A stretch of DNA of 64,000 bases from Sulfurimonas sp. GTDB taxonomy: Bacteria; Campylobacterota; Campylobacteria; Campylobacterales; Sulfurimonadaceae. The DNA lies in NCBI RefSeq assembly GCF_029027405.1, contig NZ_CP093396.1, forward strand, positions 1,240,001 to 1,304,000, read 5' to 3'. The position numbers and the translations under genes are program-made. This document shows positions 55,432 through 64,000 of this stretch, in pieces; positions within the stretch are counted from its first letter, which is position 1; each line of letters opens with the position of its first letter. The notes beneath the pieces were generated by a model. That model was not told where the DNA came from. It did not search any database and saw only the letters and a program-made list of their open reading frames with translations.

Positions 55432-55435
55432 CTAA

Positions 55436-55489
55436 ATGTTAAAAAAAACTATAAATAAACATAGTGCTTCTGAAGATACTATTAAATGA
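55436..55489 (+). CDS. 17-residue ORF coupling hemH to the HAD gene (doubtful)
   Basis: The short frame reads MLKKTINKHSASEDTIK. GAGG lies eight bases before its ATG, and its stop overlaps the HAD start codon in an ATGA. It may be a leader peptide or just a coupling element that keeps the downstream gene translated. A chance ORF is equally possible, as so few codons carry no family evidence. Confidence 0.25.
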   Translation: MLKKTINKHSASEDTIK

Positions 55490-56115
55490 AAATAGTTATA
55501 TTTGATATGGATGGGACACTTATAGACTCTAAAAAAGATATAACTATTTCTGTGAATTATATAAGAAACATGCACTATAATCTTGCTCCTTTAAGTGAGG
55601 AGTTTGTTGTTAAAGCAATTAATATGAGAGAAAGAAACCTACCAAAACTTTTTTATGAGACTGATATTTATCATGAAAGAGACAAAGATGTTTTTGAAAT
55701 TCATTATGCTACTCAATGTACTAAAAACCCATATTTATATGATGGCATACTAGAGATGTTAAGTAGTCTTGTAAATTCAGGAGTAAAAATTTCCTTAGCC
55801 ACAAATGCTCCAACTCCTTTTGCTTTAAGAATGTTAGAGCATTTAGGAGTAGATTATATGTTTGATGTAATTATTGGTGCTGATAAAGTTAGTACTTCAA
55901 AACCTGACCCAGAGATGATAAATGAAATACTGAATCATTATAATTTTGATAAAAATATAGATGAAGCATGGATGATAGGAGATAGTTCAAAAGATACAGA
56001 TAGTGCCTTAAATGCTGGAATAAGTTCTATGTTTGTAACTTGGGGTTTTTCAAAAGAGTCAAAACATGAAGTGGTTGTGAGTGAACCAAAAGAAATTTTA
56101 GATATAGTTTTATAA
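55486..56115 (+). CDS. HAD-family phosphatase (phosphoglycolate-phosphatase-like)
   Basis: The 209-residue protein has the HAD motifs: FDMDGTLIDS with nucleophile D8, SLATNAP, the lysine in SKPDPEM, and MIGDSSKDTDSALNAG. A helical cap is inserted near residues 20-85. It resembles Gph-type phosphatases that clear small phosphate esters; the exact substrate is not evident. It is translationally coupled to the short ORF after hemH. Confidence 0.85.
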   Translation: MKIVIFDMDGTLIDSKKDITISVNYIRNMHYNLAPLSEEFVVKAINMRERNLPKLFYETDIYHERDKDVFEIHYATQCTKNPYLYDGILEMLSSLVNSGVKISLATNAPTPFALRMLEHLGVDYMFDVIIGADKVSTSKPDPEMINEILNHYNFDKNIDEAWMIGDSSKDTDSALNAGISSMFVTWGFSKESKHEVVVSEPKEILDIVL

Positions 56116-56162
56116 TAATTTATGATAAAATAACTCTAATTTTTAAAGTAAAGGGGTTTACG

Positions 56163-57380
56163 GTGTTTGATAACGATTTACTTTTAGCCTTCGGAGTTAT
56201 GGCGATTTTATTTTTAAGACAAATTTCCATACTTAAACACCCAAACAAAATAAACTATGCACCTCTTATGATAGGTATAGGTGCTATTAGTAGTGTCGTT
56301 CATTTTATTATTCACCCTGATATTACTGATGTTATTTTACTTTTAAGAGAATCTTTTTTACCACTTCTTGTAGCCCTACTACTTTATATTGTTATGAATA
56401 TATTACATCAAACACAACAGACACAAAGCGCAAGAGCGCAAGATAAATTTGCAAAAGTTATAACTACTCAAGTAAGTGAGCTTAAAGAGTTTATAACTGA
56501 GTTAGAATCAAGAATGATTTTATCTCAACAAGAAGATAGAAATGTACAAGTAGAAGTCCGTGAAAAATTCAAACAAGATATACAAGCATTAGATGCTATA
56601 AAAATAAATCAAAATAAATTTTTAGATAAGTTTGAGGAAATGGATTCTTGGCATCAAGGTGTTACAAAATCATTTGATAATTTTACAGATGTTCAGCTGC
56701 CAGAACTTGATAATGTTGTTCATAAGCATTTAGATATTTTAAGAGTTGCAGAACAAGACCATTACAATCAAGTTAAGTTGATTTTGGATAAAGCAGTTGA
56801 TAGTAGGCATGATATTTCTGAAGATATGGAACAGTTAAAAGAAAGTCTAATAAGTATGAAGTCAATAGCAGATACAGTAGCACAGGCTATTGTTAAAAAA
56901 ACGATAACAGAATTATCAGGTGTAACAAAAGCTTTTGAACAACAGCTAGGGTCTTTAAAGTCACATACAGAAGGTTTAAGTATAACTTTATATGAGAGTG
57001 AAAACAAATTAGGTTCTATTGGAGAGCAAAGTGAGTTGATTATGAAACAGATGATTTTATCATCTAAAAAAATGAATGATTTGGAATCTCAAAATAGTGG
57101 ACTACATAATCTTTATACAACTATTAAAAGTCTAGTAAAAGAGGTTGAAGTCATAAAATCTGATTATGTGAAATCTCAATCACAACTTAGTTTGATTGCA
57201 AAAGAGTTAAATTCAACACAAGAACAACAAATAGTTTCTTTAATTCAAACTCTTAGTAAAAAAATAGATGATTCTTTGGAAAAACTACATGAACACTATC
57301 ATATAGCATCTGATGATATAACTCAAAGCGTACAAATATTAACAAAAAAAGCCCAGCTAAAAAAAGGTTATTCTGATTAA
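56163..57380 (+). CDS. Membrane protein with long cytosolic coiled coil
   Basis: The 405-residue protein has three hydrophobic segments in residues 1-85 and then about 300 residues of heptad-like helix (from QTQQTQSARAQDKF to the C-terminus), with no enzymatic motif. It starts at GTG with AAAGGGG nearby. The coiled coil, separated from the membrane part by a short linker, resembles structural or scaffold proteins; it is not a chemoreceptor, because no MA-hairpin motif is present. Its role is unknown. It is convergent with the large chemoreceptor gene. Confidence 0.6.
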   Translation: MFDNDLLLAFGVMAILFLRQISILKHPNKINYAPLMIGIGAISSVVHFIIHPDITDVILLLRESFLPLLVALLLYIVMNILHQTQQTQSARAQDKFAKVITTQVSELKEFITELESRMILSQQEDRNVQVEVREKFKQDIQALDAIKINQNKFLDKFEEMDSWHQGVTKSFDNFTDVQLPELDNVVHKHLDILRVAEQDHYNQVKLILDKAVDSRHDISEDMEQLKESLISMKSIADTVAQAIVKKTITELSGVTKAFEQQLGSLKSHTEGLSITLYESENKLGSIGEQSELIMKQMILSSKKMNDLESQNSGLHNLYTTIKSLVKEVEVIKSDYVKSQSQLSLIAKELNSTQEQQIVSLIQTLSKKIDDSLEKLHEHYHIASDDITQSVQILTKKAQLKKGYSD

Positions 57381-57418
57381 GAATTTAAATCTTTTTTTAA
57401 GCTGAAAACGAAAGAATT

Positions 57419-60193
57419 TTAGTTAGTTTTAAACTCATCAAGCTGTGACTTTAGATCAGATGTCACCTTACTTAAATATGAAGAAGCTGTTGTCATTTCA
57501 TCAATACTCTTTAAATTTTGAGAAGAAATATTATTTATATTGGATATATCACTAGCGATTTCAGAAGTTTCAACTGAAAGTTGTTCTGAATCTTTCATGA
57601 TTTTTGAAGATGTATTCAACGCTTCTTGCATTATATTATTAGAATCATGTATAGCAGTCTCAACATCATTTGAAACATCAACAAGTTCTACAACTATCTT
57701 TGCATTTTTATTCATCTGTCCACTAGCATCTAAGATAGATTGAACTATCACGCTTATAGATGCATTTATTTCAAATAGTGATTTTTGTGTATTTTCAGCA
57801 AGTTTTCTAACTTCATCTGCAACTACAGCAAAACCTCGTCCATGTTCACCTGCACGAGCTGCTTCAATGGCAGCATTAAGAGCAAGTAAGTTCGTTTGAT
57901 CTGCAATATCACCGATAACTGTTAAGACATCTTTAACATCTGTTGCATTTTTACTTAACTCTTCAAGTTTAGTAGCTAACTCTTGTTCTGTTTCACTAGT
58001 CTCATTAATTTGCTTGCTTAACTTTTCTATTTTAATATTGGCATCTACTAAGTTTGCACTTGCTTTTTCCATCTGTTTATAATTAGAACCTGCATCATCT
58101 ACACTTTCGTGAAGACTTGAACTTATTTTTACAACATCAGTTGTGGCTTTTTGTACTACTTCACTCTCATGTGAGATATTGCCTTTAACACTTTCAATAG
58201 AACCATAAAGTTCTTCAGCAATAGAAACATTTTCCATACTGCCTTGTTTAACTAAATCAACTGTTATTTGAACTTTTTCAATAAACTTATTTATCTCTTT
58301 AGCCACATCACCAACTTCATCTTCAGAAGTAATTACAAGTCTTTTGGTTAAATCCCCATCTCCTGAGCTTAAATCTTTTGCAGTATTTAAAATACTAATT
58401 AGAGATTTGGTAATAAAAATAGAAATTATAAAAGCAAAAAATGCTGATATCAAAATTGAAATCAAACCAAAAATAATCAGCATTACTAAGTTACTTGATT
58501 CACTATCTATTATTTCATTTATATGACTTATTAAATCAACAGACAATTTATCTTCAATTTTTTTAAGTAAATTTATTTTTTTTGAAATTTTATCAAACCA
58601 AGCAGAAGCTTCAATTCCAAACCCACCAACCGTTGATGTATTTAAAGCAATATTTCTCATCTCTTGCACATCTTTGAAAACTTTTGAAGATACATGCTTA
58701 TGATAAAATTTTAAAATATTTGCATTTGCATTTGCTTTAAAAGAGTCTAAATAAGTTGACTGTTGTGTTATAAGCTTCACGAACTCAACTTTCATATTAT
58801 CTTCGAATTGATTTTTTGAGAATGCAGCTGCTAAGACAGCTCTTTCAATTCCTGCTTTTTCTTTTGACATTAAAAACGAATAGTAAGTGTTTAAATTTTT
58901 AGCATCTTTTGCTTTAGTTGTTGAGCTTATTAGCCTTGATGTTGCGTTTAACATTGCATTGTTTGATTGAGTGTAAAATAAGATAGCATCTTTTAGTGAT
59001 ATGCTTTGTATTTTCACATCTGTTCTTATTTTTTTCAAAGATTTCAGATTATTAAGTATTTTTTTAATAGACTTTTTGAAAAGTAATTCATTATTAGATG
59101 TATCTAAATTTTGTATTTTTAATTTGAATATTTTTATTTTATAGTCTGTTGATTTTCTTTGTTTTATTAAAACATCATCAAATTTTGCACCTTTACTAGC
59201 CAAGTATAGAGCTGTAATACCTCTTTCTTTTTGAGATTCATGTAGTACATTATTTAAAGAAATCAATATGTTTATTGATTTTTTAAACATTTTTGAACTT
59301 GGAGTGAACTGAGTGGTTATATAATCTTCAATTTTTTTAAGTTTAGTTATTTTGTTACTTATAGTATCAAACCAAAGTGAAGCATCTACATTAAAGCCTC
59401 CAATATTTTTAGAATTTAGTAAAACATCTCTCATCATTTGAACATCATCTATAACTTTACCACGCATTATATCTTCATAAAAAGTCACTTCTTTATCACT
59501 CTCTAATATTTTAAAACTTTTAATATAACTATTTTGTTCTGCTATAAGATTGTTAAACTTTATACGAGCAGATGAAGAGATGCTATCGCTTGAAAAGGCT
59601 GCAGCACCTACCGCCCTTTCAATTCCAGCTTTTTCCTTTGAATATAAAAAATTAACATAAGAGTTTAATTCTTTTACTATATCCGAGTCCTGTGAAAGCT
59701 TTGCTAATTCACCAATCGAATCTAAAAATAGAGTATTTGAATTTGTATAAAATGATATAGCTTTAGACTTATCTATAGACAAAGAATTTACTTGACTTCT
59801 AATATTTCCAATGCTATTTAAATTTAATAAAGCATTATTTAATTTACTTATATAAAGAGATGGCAATACACTTAAGTCTGAGACTTTTAAAAGTGATTTT
59901 AATTCTTGTAGTTTTACATCTGTAGATGCTATTTGAGTTTTAAGCGTTGAAGCAAATTTTTTTCCTCTTGAGCCAAGATACCCAGCAGTTGCACCTCTTT
60001 CTTTTTGTACTTCATGCACGAAAGAACTAACCTTAGTTGCAATTTCAACTGAAATAGCTAAAATACTTTCTTCTTGGATAATAGTTTTTTTATCTATAAT
60101 ATTTGAAGCAATTTGAAAAGTCAGAGCTAACGCAGGAATAATAAAAATCATAAATAACTTGATTCTTATACTTAAATTATTGATTTTGTTCAC
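57419..60193 (-). CDS. Chemoreceptor with two tandem NIT sensor domains
   Basis: The 924-residue protein has an N-terminal span, then two successive NIT domains with [21 protein letters not shown] (about 54-70) and [20 protein letters not shown] (about 315). Each ends in a KAGIERAV...AAF block. A second membrane span is near 575-600, then HAMP, and a methyl-accepting domain with the tip [27 protein letters not shown] (about 785). NIT domains sense nitrate and nitrite in other proteins. It would bias flagellar rotation through CheA. Tandem duplication of the sensor is uncommon. The gene is monocistronic. Confidence 0.9.
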   Translation of the reverse strand: MNKINNLSIRIKLFMIFIIPALALTFQIASNIIDKKTIIQEESILAISVEIATKVSSFVHEVQKERGATAGYLGSRGKKFASTLKTQIASTDVKLQELKSLLKVSDLSVLPSLYISKLNNALLNLNSIGNIRSQVNSLSIDKSKAISFYTNSNTLFLDSIGELAKLSQDSDIVKELNSYVNFLYSKEKAGIERAVGAAAFSSDSISSSARIKFNNLIAEQNSYIKSFKILESDKEVTFYEDIMRGKVIDDVQMMRDVLLNSKNIGGFNVDASLWFDTISNKITKLKKIEDYITTQFTPSSKMFKKSINILISLNNVLHESQKERGITALYLASKGAKFDDVLIKQRKSTDYKIKIFKLKIQNLDTSNNELLFKKSIKKILNNLKSLKKIRTDVKIQSISLKDAILFYTQSNNAMLNATSRLISSTTKAKDAKNLNTYYSFLMSKEKAGIERAVLAAAFSKNQFEDNMKVEFVKLITQQSTYLDSFKANANANILKFYHKHVSSKVFKDVQEMRNIALNTSTVGGFGIEASAWFDKISKKINLLKKIEDKLSVDLISHINEIIDSESSNLVMLIIFGLISILISAFFAFIISIFITKSLISILNTAKDLSSGDGDLTKRLVITSEDEVGDVAKEINKFIEKVQITVDLVKQGSMENVSIAEELYGSIESVKGNISHESEVVQKATTDVVKISSSLHESVDDAGSNYKQMEKASANLVDANIKIEKLSKQINETSETEQELATKLEELSKNATDVKDVLTVIGDIADQTNLLALNAAIEAARAGEHGRGFAVVADEVRKLAENTQKSLFEINASISVIVQSILDASGQMNKNAKIVVELVDVSNDVETAIHDSNNIMQEALNTSSKIMKDSEQLSVETSEIASDISNINNISSQNLKSIDEMTTASSYLSKVTSDLKSQLDEFKTN

Positions 60194-60242
60194 AATATAT
60201 ACCTTTATTACTAAATTAATATTAATTATGACTAAAGTTTTA

Positions 60243-61868
60243 TTATTTAATGTTTAAAAGTGGCTCATCTATATAATAACCTTGAGAATAATCGATTTTC
60301 ATCTCTTTTACCCTATCTAAAATCGTACTTGAATGAACATACTCAGCAATTGTCTTTATGCCTAACTTATTTGCAAAATCTACTATCGTTTCTACTACTA
60401 AAAGTGAATTTTTATTAATATCTATATCTTTTATAAGTGATCCATCAATTTTTAAATAATCAACTTTCATTCTAGTTAAGTAAGAAAAATTTGAGTAACC
60501 ATCCCCAAAATCATCTATTGCTATTTTTGCGCCATATCTTTTTATCTCATTAATAAAGCGTGCTATTTTGTTGAAATCTTGTATGGCTTCTGATTCTACT
60601 ATCTCAAATATTACTCTCTTTGAAGCACTACTTGATTTTAATTTATCAATAATAAAGTTAAAAATTCCACTATTCAAAATATCTTCCATTGATAAGTTGA
60701 TACTAAATTCATACTTGTTCTCTTCAAATACCTCAAAAGCTTTTTCTATAATGGTTTTTGTTATATGATTATATACTTTAATGCGCTTTGTTATTGGGAT
60801 AAATATTGTCGGTGACATGATTCTACCATTATCATCAATTAAACGAGCGAGGCACTCATACTTGGATATTTTAAGTGTTTTATTGTCTATAATAGGTTGA
60901 AAATATGGAACAATCTTAGAATCTTCTACAGCGCGTCTTACAACATTTGAAACACTTAAATTTTTTTCATATTCATTTTCAAAATTCATTCTATCTTCAT
61001 AAATCCAAAATGGCATTCTGTTGTCTTTTGCATATTTTAGAGCCATGGAAACTTTTGAGAAAAGATTTTCTTGATTGTAGTTTGCACATGATGCAAGTGT
61101 TAAACTAACATTTATCTCATAATTTTGATAAATCACTAAAATATTACTAACTTTATCATATAGCTTAACAAGATACTTTTTCAAGTCATAAAAACCTAAG
61201 TCTTCTTTTAGATATAGAGTGAATTCTGTACCAGAAACTCTATATATTCTGTTATTTACATTTTGAATAAGATACTTTCCAACTTGCTCTATTATATAGT
61301 CACCAACCATGTAGCCGTAAAAATTATTTATAGTCGCAAAGTCATCTATTGCTATTGAAACAAGGGCATATTCTTCATTGTCATGTAAATCTTTTCTAAG
61401 TTGATACATATTTGGAAAACTAGTTAAATGATCTGTGAAATATCTACTTAGTAGTTGTCTCTTCACATTTTGTAAGTCTTGTGTTTTTTCATTATCTAAA
61501 AGTTGAATCTTTTGTAATATAACATCGCTTATATCTCCAGTATTAAAAATGTCATTTAAGCTATAAATAATTAAAGAAGTTTTAGTCTTATTATCATGTT
61601 TAAACATAACAATTTTTGCGTCTGAAAGTGTTTTTTGTAGCTCTAGCTTTAAATTTTGAACTAAAACTGTGTTGTGCATAAAAGAAGAAATATGGATAAG
61701 CAAATTTTTATAATTAAGTTCGCAAATAGCTCTAACGACGCTACCAACCTCGCTTGAAGAGCTTAATGAAAAACTATAAATATTTAAATTTTTATTTTTG
61801 TGATTCAAAGATATCCTTTTGTTGCGACATTCTAACATAAAATCATTATCAAAGTAGAATTTAATCAC
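60243..61868 (-). CDS. Degenerate-GGDEF/EAL cyclic-di-GMP phosphodiesterase
   Basis: The 541-residue protein has a GGDEF fold whose active motif is changed to SGTEF (212-216, in [12 protein letters not shown]). An EAL domain follows with [23 protein letters not shown] and [10 protein letters not shown]; the E-x-L and metal-binding residues remain. It is therefore a likely phosphodiesterase in which the GGDEF part may only bind GTP. No sensor domain is obvious at the N-terminus. It is 49 bases after the chemoreceptor start, on the same strand, and divergent from the uracil-glycosylase gene. Confidence 0.88.
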   Translation of the reverse strand: MIKFYFDNDFMLECRNKRISLNHKNKNLNIYSFSLSSSSEVGSVVRAICELNYKNLLIHISSFMHNTVLVQNLKLELQKTLSDAKIVMFKHDNKTKTSLIIYSLNDIFNTGDISDVILQKIQLLDNEKTQDLQNVKRQLLSRYFTDHLTSFPNMYQLRKDLHDNEEYALVSIAIDDFATINNFYGYMVGDYIIEQVGKYLIQNVNNRIYRVSGTEFTLYLKEDLGFYDLKKYLVKLYDKVSNILVIYQNYEINVSLTLASCANYNQENLFSKVSMALKYAKDNRMPFWIYEDRMNFENEYEKNLSVSNVVRRAVEDSKIVPYFQPIIDNKTLKISKYECLARLIDDNGRIMSPTIFIPITKRIKVYNHITKTIIEKAFEVFEENKYEFSINLSMEDILNSGIFNFIIDKLKSSSASKRVIFEIVESEAIQDFNKIARFINEIKRYGAKIAIDDFGDGYSNFSYLTRMKVDYLKIDGSLIKDIDINKNSLLVVETIVDFANKLGIKTIAEYVHSSTILDRVKEMKIDYSQGYYIDEPLLNIK

Positions 61869-61912
61869 TCTTTAACTATACTCTCCAAACTAGTTAAAGC
61901 CCAAGGTAATAA

Positions 61913-62569
61913 ATGAAGTCTTTTCAAAACTTACTACTTCTTCAAAATCTTTATCGCCAAAAAACTCTTGGATTTGAATACATAGATCCTTTTTCTGTAA
62001 ATATAAAAACTTCAAATATAAAACCAAATACATTAAATGAACTTAATCAAAATATTTCTTCTTGTCATCTATGTGATTTAAGCAAATCAAGAAAACAAAG
62101 TATGGAAGGTTTTGGAAACCCAAATGCAAATCTCATGATAGTTGACTTTAGCGTTTCATTAAGTGAAGACTCTAGCAACTCATACTTTGTTGGTAATAGC
62201 GGTAATAGTTTAACAAACATGATAAATAATGTTTTAAAACTTGAAATCTCTGATATTTATTTTACACATGCCATAAAATGTAAACCATTAAATTCAAATA
62301 CTCCATCTGCATCTGAATGGGATTCATGTAAATCTTATCTTTTTTCTCAAATAGAATTTATAAAACCAAAAATAATTGTTACTCTTGGTGAACAAAGTTA
62401 CTATAAACTAACAAATGAAGACAAAGATTTCCAAAGTGTAAGAGGACATGTGATAGACTTCAAAAAGTATAAATTAATTCCAATATATCACCCTCAGCAT
62501 CTACTGAGAAATCCTGAACTAAAAAAAATCACTTTAAATGATTTAAAAACTATAAAGAGTTGCCTATGA
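61913..62569 (+). CDS. Divergent family-4 uracil-DNA glycosylase
   Basis: The 218-residue protein has the family-4 fold and iron-sulfur cysteines: CHLC (about 52-55), AIKCKP and WDSCKSYL. The second motif HPQHLLRNP is kept. The first catalytic motif, GEAPG in typical UdgA enzymes, is VDFSVSLSEDSSNSYFVG, so activity is uncertain. It could be a DNA-binding relative or an SPO1-polymerase-like domain protein. It is divergent from the EAL gene and overlaps the next gene by four bases (ATGA). Confidence 0.75.
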   Translation: MKSFQNLLLLQNLYRQKTLGFEYIDPFSVNIKTSNIKPNTLNELNQNISSCHLCDLSKSRKQSMEGFGNPNANLMIVDFSVSLSEDSSNSYFVGNSGNSLTNMINNVLKLEISDIYFTHAIKCKPLNSNTPSASEWDSCKSYLFSQIEFIKPKIIVTLGEQSYYKLTNEDKDFQSVRGHVIDFKKYKLIPIYHPQHLLRNPELKKITLNDLKTIKSCL

Positions 62570-63828
62570 AAAAAAAACTGTTACTAACTATGTTGCTTCC
62601 TCTATCTCTATTTGCGCAGAGTTACCTAATATCAAATATTCCATTACCAAAAACATATATTCAGAACTTAGACCCTTATCCATGTGAAGAAAGTTGTATG
62701 CAAGAATATCTAGATAACGATATGATTTTTTCATTTCTCTCTCATGCTCAAACTAAACTTAATAATGAAGAGCAAGATGAAGTGAGAATGATGAATATTT
62801 CTATCTTAAACATTGGCTCACAAATTATAAATTATAAACTTCATATTGCTCTACTCTTACCATATAAAATTATAGGTAGATATGCTTCTTCAACAACAAA
62901 TGCTTCATTTGCTTACCTCATATCTAAAAACCATTCTTTTGAGTTAAAGAGTTATAAAATACAAAGTGAAAGTGAAAAAGATATAAAAGAAGCTCTTTTA
63001 AAAATCAGTGCAGATGGTTTTAATTATGTAATTGCTCCCCTTACACGAAAAGGTGCGCAAACAGTTGCAGAAATAGATCCTGATATGAATATATTTTTTC
63101 CAACAATTAATAAAAAAGATATTAATACAACTTCTTCTTATTTAATTTATGGAGGCATAAATTATAAAGCACAAAGTGACTTACTACTTAAAGAAGCGGT
63201 TTCACCTTTAGTTGTCTTTTATGACCGTTCAAAAATAGGTAAAGAGTTAAGCATTTATGAAAAAAATAGATTTATATATGGTGTTTCAATGGACAACAAC
63301 CTAAGTGTGGAAGAATCAAAAGCTCAAATACTAGATGCAAATAGAAGTGTTGTTAAGTTTTCTATACCAAAAAGGACTACAAATTTAGAGAGATATTTGA
63401 GTGAAAACGAAGATATTGTAGAAAGTTCATTTTTTATAAATACTCCTATTGTTAAAACAGGTATGATTATGTCGCAGCTAACACTTTATGATACGAATGC
63501 AACAAATATTTTGTCTACTCAAATCAACTATGATCCTCTTATCCTTTCAATAACCCAATATCAAGACAGAAAGAATATGATTATTGCAAATTCTATCACT
63601 AACAATAATAATATTTTTATAGAAAGTAACTCTCTTTTAGGAAATGACATTGTTTATGATTGGATTAACTATACGACTACTGTTGGGGTTGATTACTTTT
63701 TTTCTCTTGCTACAAGAGAAGACAGAGAATATAAAATAACTATAGAGGAAAATCAAATGATTTATCCTATTGAGCTGCTTAAACCTGCTAAATATAGGTT
63801 TATTAAATACAACTCAATCGAAGAGTGA
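62566..63828 (+). CDS. Exported LppC/LpoA-like periplasmic protein (unknown)
   Basis: The 420-residue protein has a signal peptide (MKKKLLLTMLLPLSLFA). The mature chain contains HIALLLPYKIIGRYASSTTNASFAYLIS and DGFNYVIAPLTRKGAQTVAEI, which looks like the type I periplasmic-binding fold of LpoA/LppC activators of penicillin-binding proteins. Two cysteines in PCEESC near the N-terminus could pair. The match is by pattern only and I cannot name a ligand. It starts inside the uracil-glycosylase stop, so they are co-transcribed. Confidence 0.55.
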   Translation: MKKKLLLTMLLPLSLFAQSYLISNIPLPKTYIQNLDPYPCEESCMQEYLDNDMIFSFLSHAQTKLNNEEQDEVRMMNISILNIGSQIINYKLHIALLLPYKIIGRYASSTTNASFAYLISKNHSFELKSYKIQSESEKDIKEALLKISADGFNYVIAPLTRKGAQTVAEIDPDMNIFFPTINKKDINTTSSYLIYGGINYKAQSDLLLKEAVSPLVVFYDRSKIGKELSIYEKNRFIYGVSMDNNLSVEESKAQILDANRSVVKFSIPKRTTNLERYLSENEDIVESSFFINTPIVKTGMIMSQLTLYDTNATNILSTQINYDPLILSITQYQDRKNMIIANSITNNNNIFIESNSLLGNDIVYDWINYTTTVGVDYFFSLATREDREYKITIEENQMIYPIELLKPAKYRFIKYNSIEE

Positions 63829-64000
63829 TATAACTAACTTTTTTGTGTCTTCATCTAGCTTTTGAGGTTTTCCATCAAATGTAATATATGCTAAAGTAAT
63901 ATCTAAATCAAAGATTTTTTCTGAATTTTTATATATTGTTTGTTGTATTACAAATGAAGCCGCTTTCATCTTCATTAGTTTATTTTGCACTTCTAATACA
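63814..64000 (-). CDS. YbgC-type acyl-CoA thioesterase, C-terminal part
   Basis: Sixty-two codons of a leftward gene enter from the right edge: LEVQNKLMKMKAASFVIQQT, IYKNSEKIFDLDITLAYITFDGKPQKL and a short end. The pattern matches the C-terminal half of YbgC/4-hydroxybenzoyl-CoA thioesterases (hot-dog fold), a component associated with the Tol-Pal system. The N-terminal catalytic part is outside the window. Its 3' end overlaps the convergent LppC-like gene by 15 bases. Confidence 0.75.
   Translation of the reverse strand, partial: VLEVQNKLMKMKAASFVIQQTIYKNSEKIFDLDITLAYITFDGKPQKLDEDTKKLVISLFD

Overview
The window is a low-GC, gene-dense stretch of a Campylobacterota (Epsilonproteobacteria) chromosome, most like Sulfurimonas or a close relative. 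Pointers are a fused CcsBA cytochrome c synthase, an FlgS-type flagellar kinase, histidine kinases with the HQWRQP phospho-acceptor box, gnnA/gnnB lipid A genes, NosL proteins, a NIT-domain chemoreceptor and a di-haem peroxidase. This placement is inferred from gene content and not from an rRNA; I saw no rRNA, tRNA, CRISPR array or insertion sequence.

Layout. 1-6.4 kb: a partial surface-barrel gene, an exported Memo-AMMECR1 fusion with a DUF1566 partner, a methyltransferase, a membrane metallophosphatase, YceI and cytochrome c peroxidase. 6.4-13 kb: the pyridoxal-phosphate genes pdxA and pdxJ, separated by an opposite-strand block (His-rich protein, HupE/UreJ, DUF6488-like, DUF3147), then plsC, a 34-residue lipoprotein-like peptide and a DUF255 protein. 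13-19 kb: dsbD facing a tightly overlapping operon cytochrome c-lpxB-gnnB-gnnA-lpxA-like, which points to diamino-sugar lipid A. 19-21.7 kb: a small accessory patch with Ogt, a YoeB-type toxin and its antitoxin, Fic and a quinone reductase. 21.8-29.3 kb: M48 protease, PrmC and then a compact NosL/ABC-transporter/membrane-cysteine-protein cluster ending in a Crp/Fnr regulator.

29.3-40 kb is mainly housekeeping (dihydroorotase-like pseudoenzyme, tgt, efp, an ATP-grasp/HhH fusion, biotin carboxylase, AraC regulator, dnaE). 40-48 kb is signalling: a PAS-GGDEF-EAL protein, FlgS followed by two unknown genes behind a sigma-54-type promoter, and a histidine kinase/response regulator-GGDEF pair. 48-64 kb holds a TetR-controlled EamA transporter with clear palindromic operators, a sirtuin, ccsBA, hemH, a HAD phosphatase, a membrane coiled-coil protein, a large tandem-NIT chemoreceptor, another GGDEF/EAL protein, a divergent family-4 uracil-DNA glycosylase, a LppC-like periplasmic protein and the end of a YbgC-type thioesterase.

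The strongest leads are: (1) the LpxA-like protein in the gnn operon that lacks all four histidines of the LpxA active site; (2) the NosL/ABC/CPFC-membrane-protein cluster without nosZ; (3) two unknown genes behind a near-consensus sigma-54 promoter next to flgS; (4) the signal-peptide-bearing Memo-AMMECR1 fusion; (5) the ATP-grasp/HhH fusion. No wholly new, self-contained defence-type system is evident.
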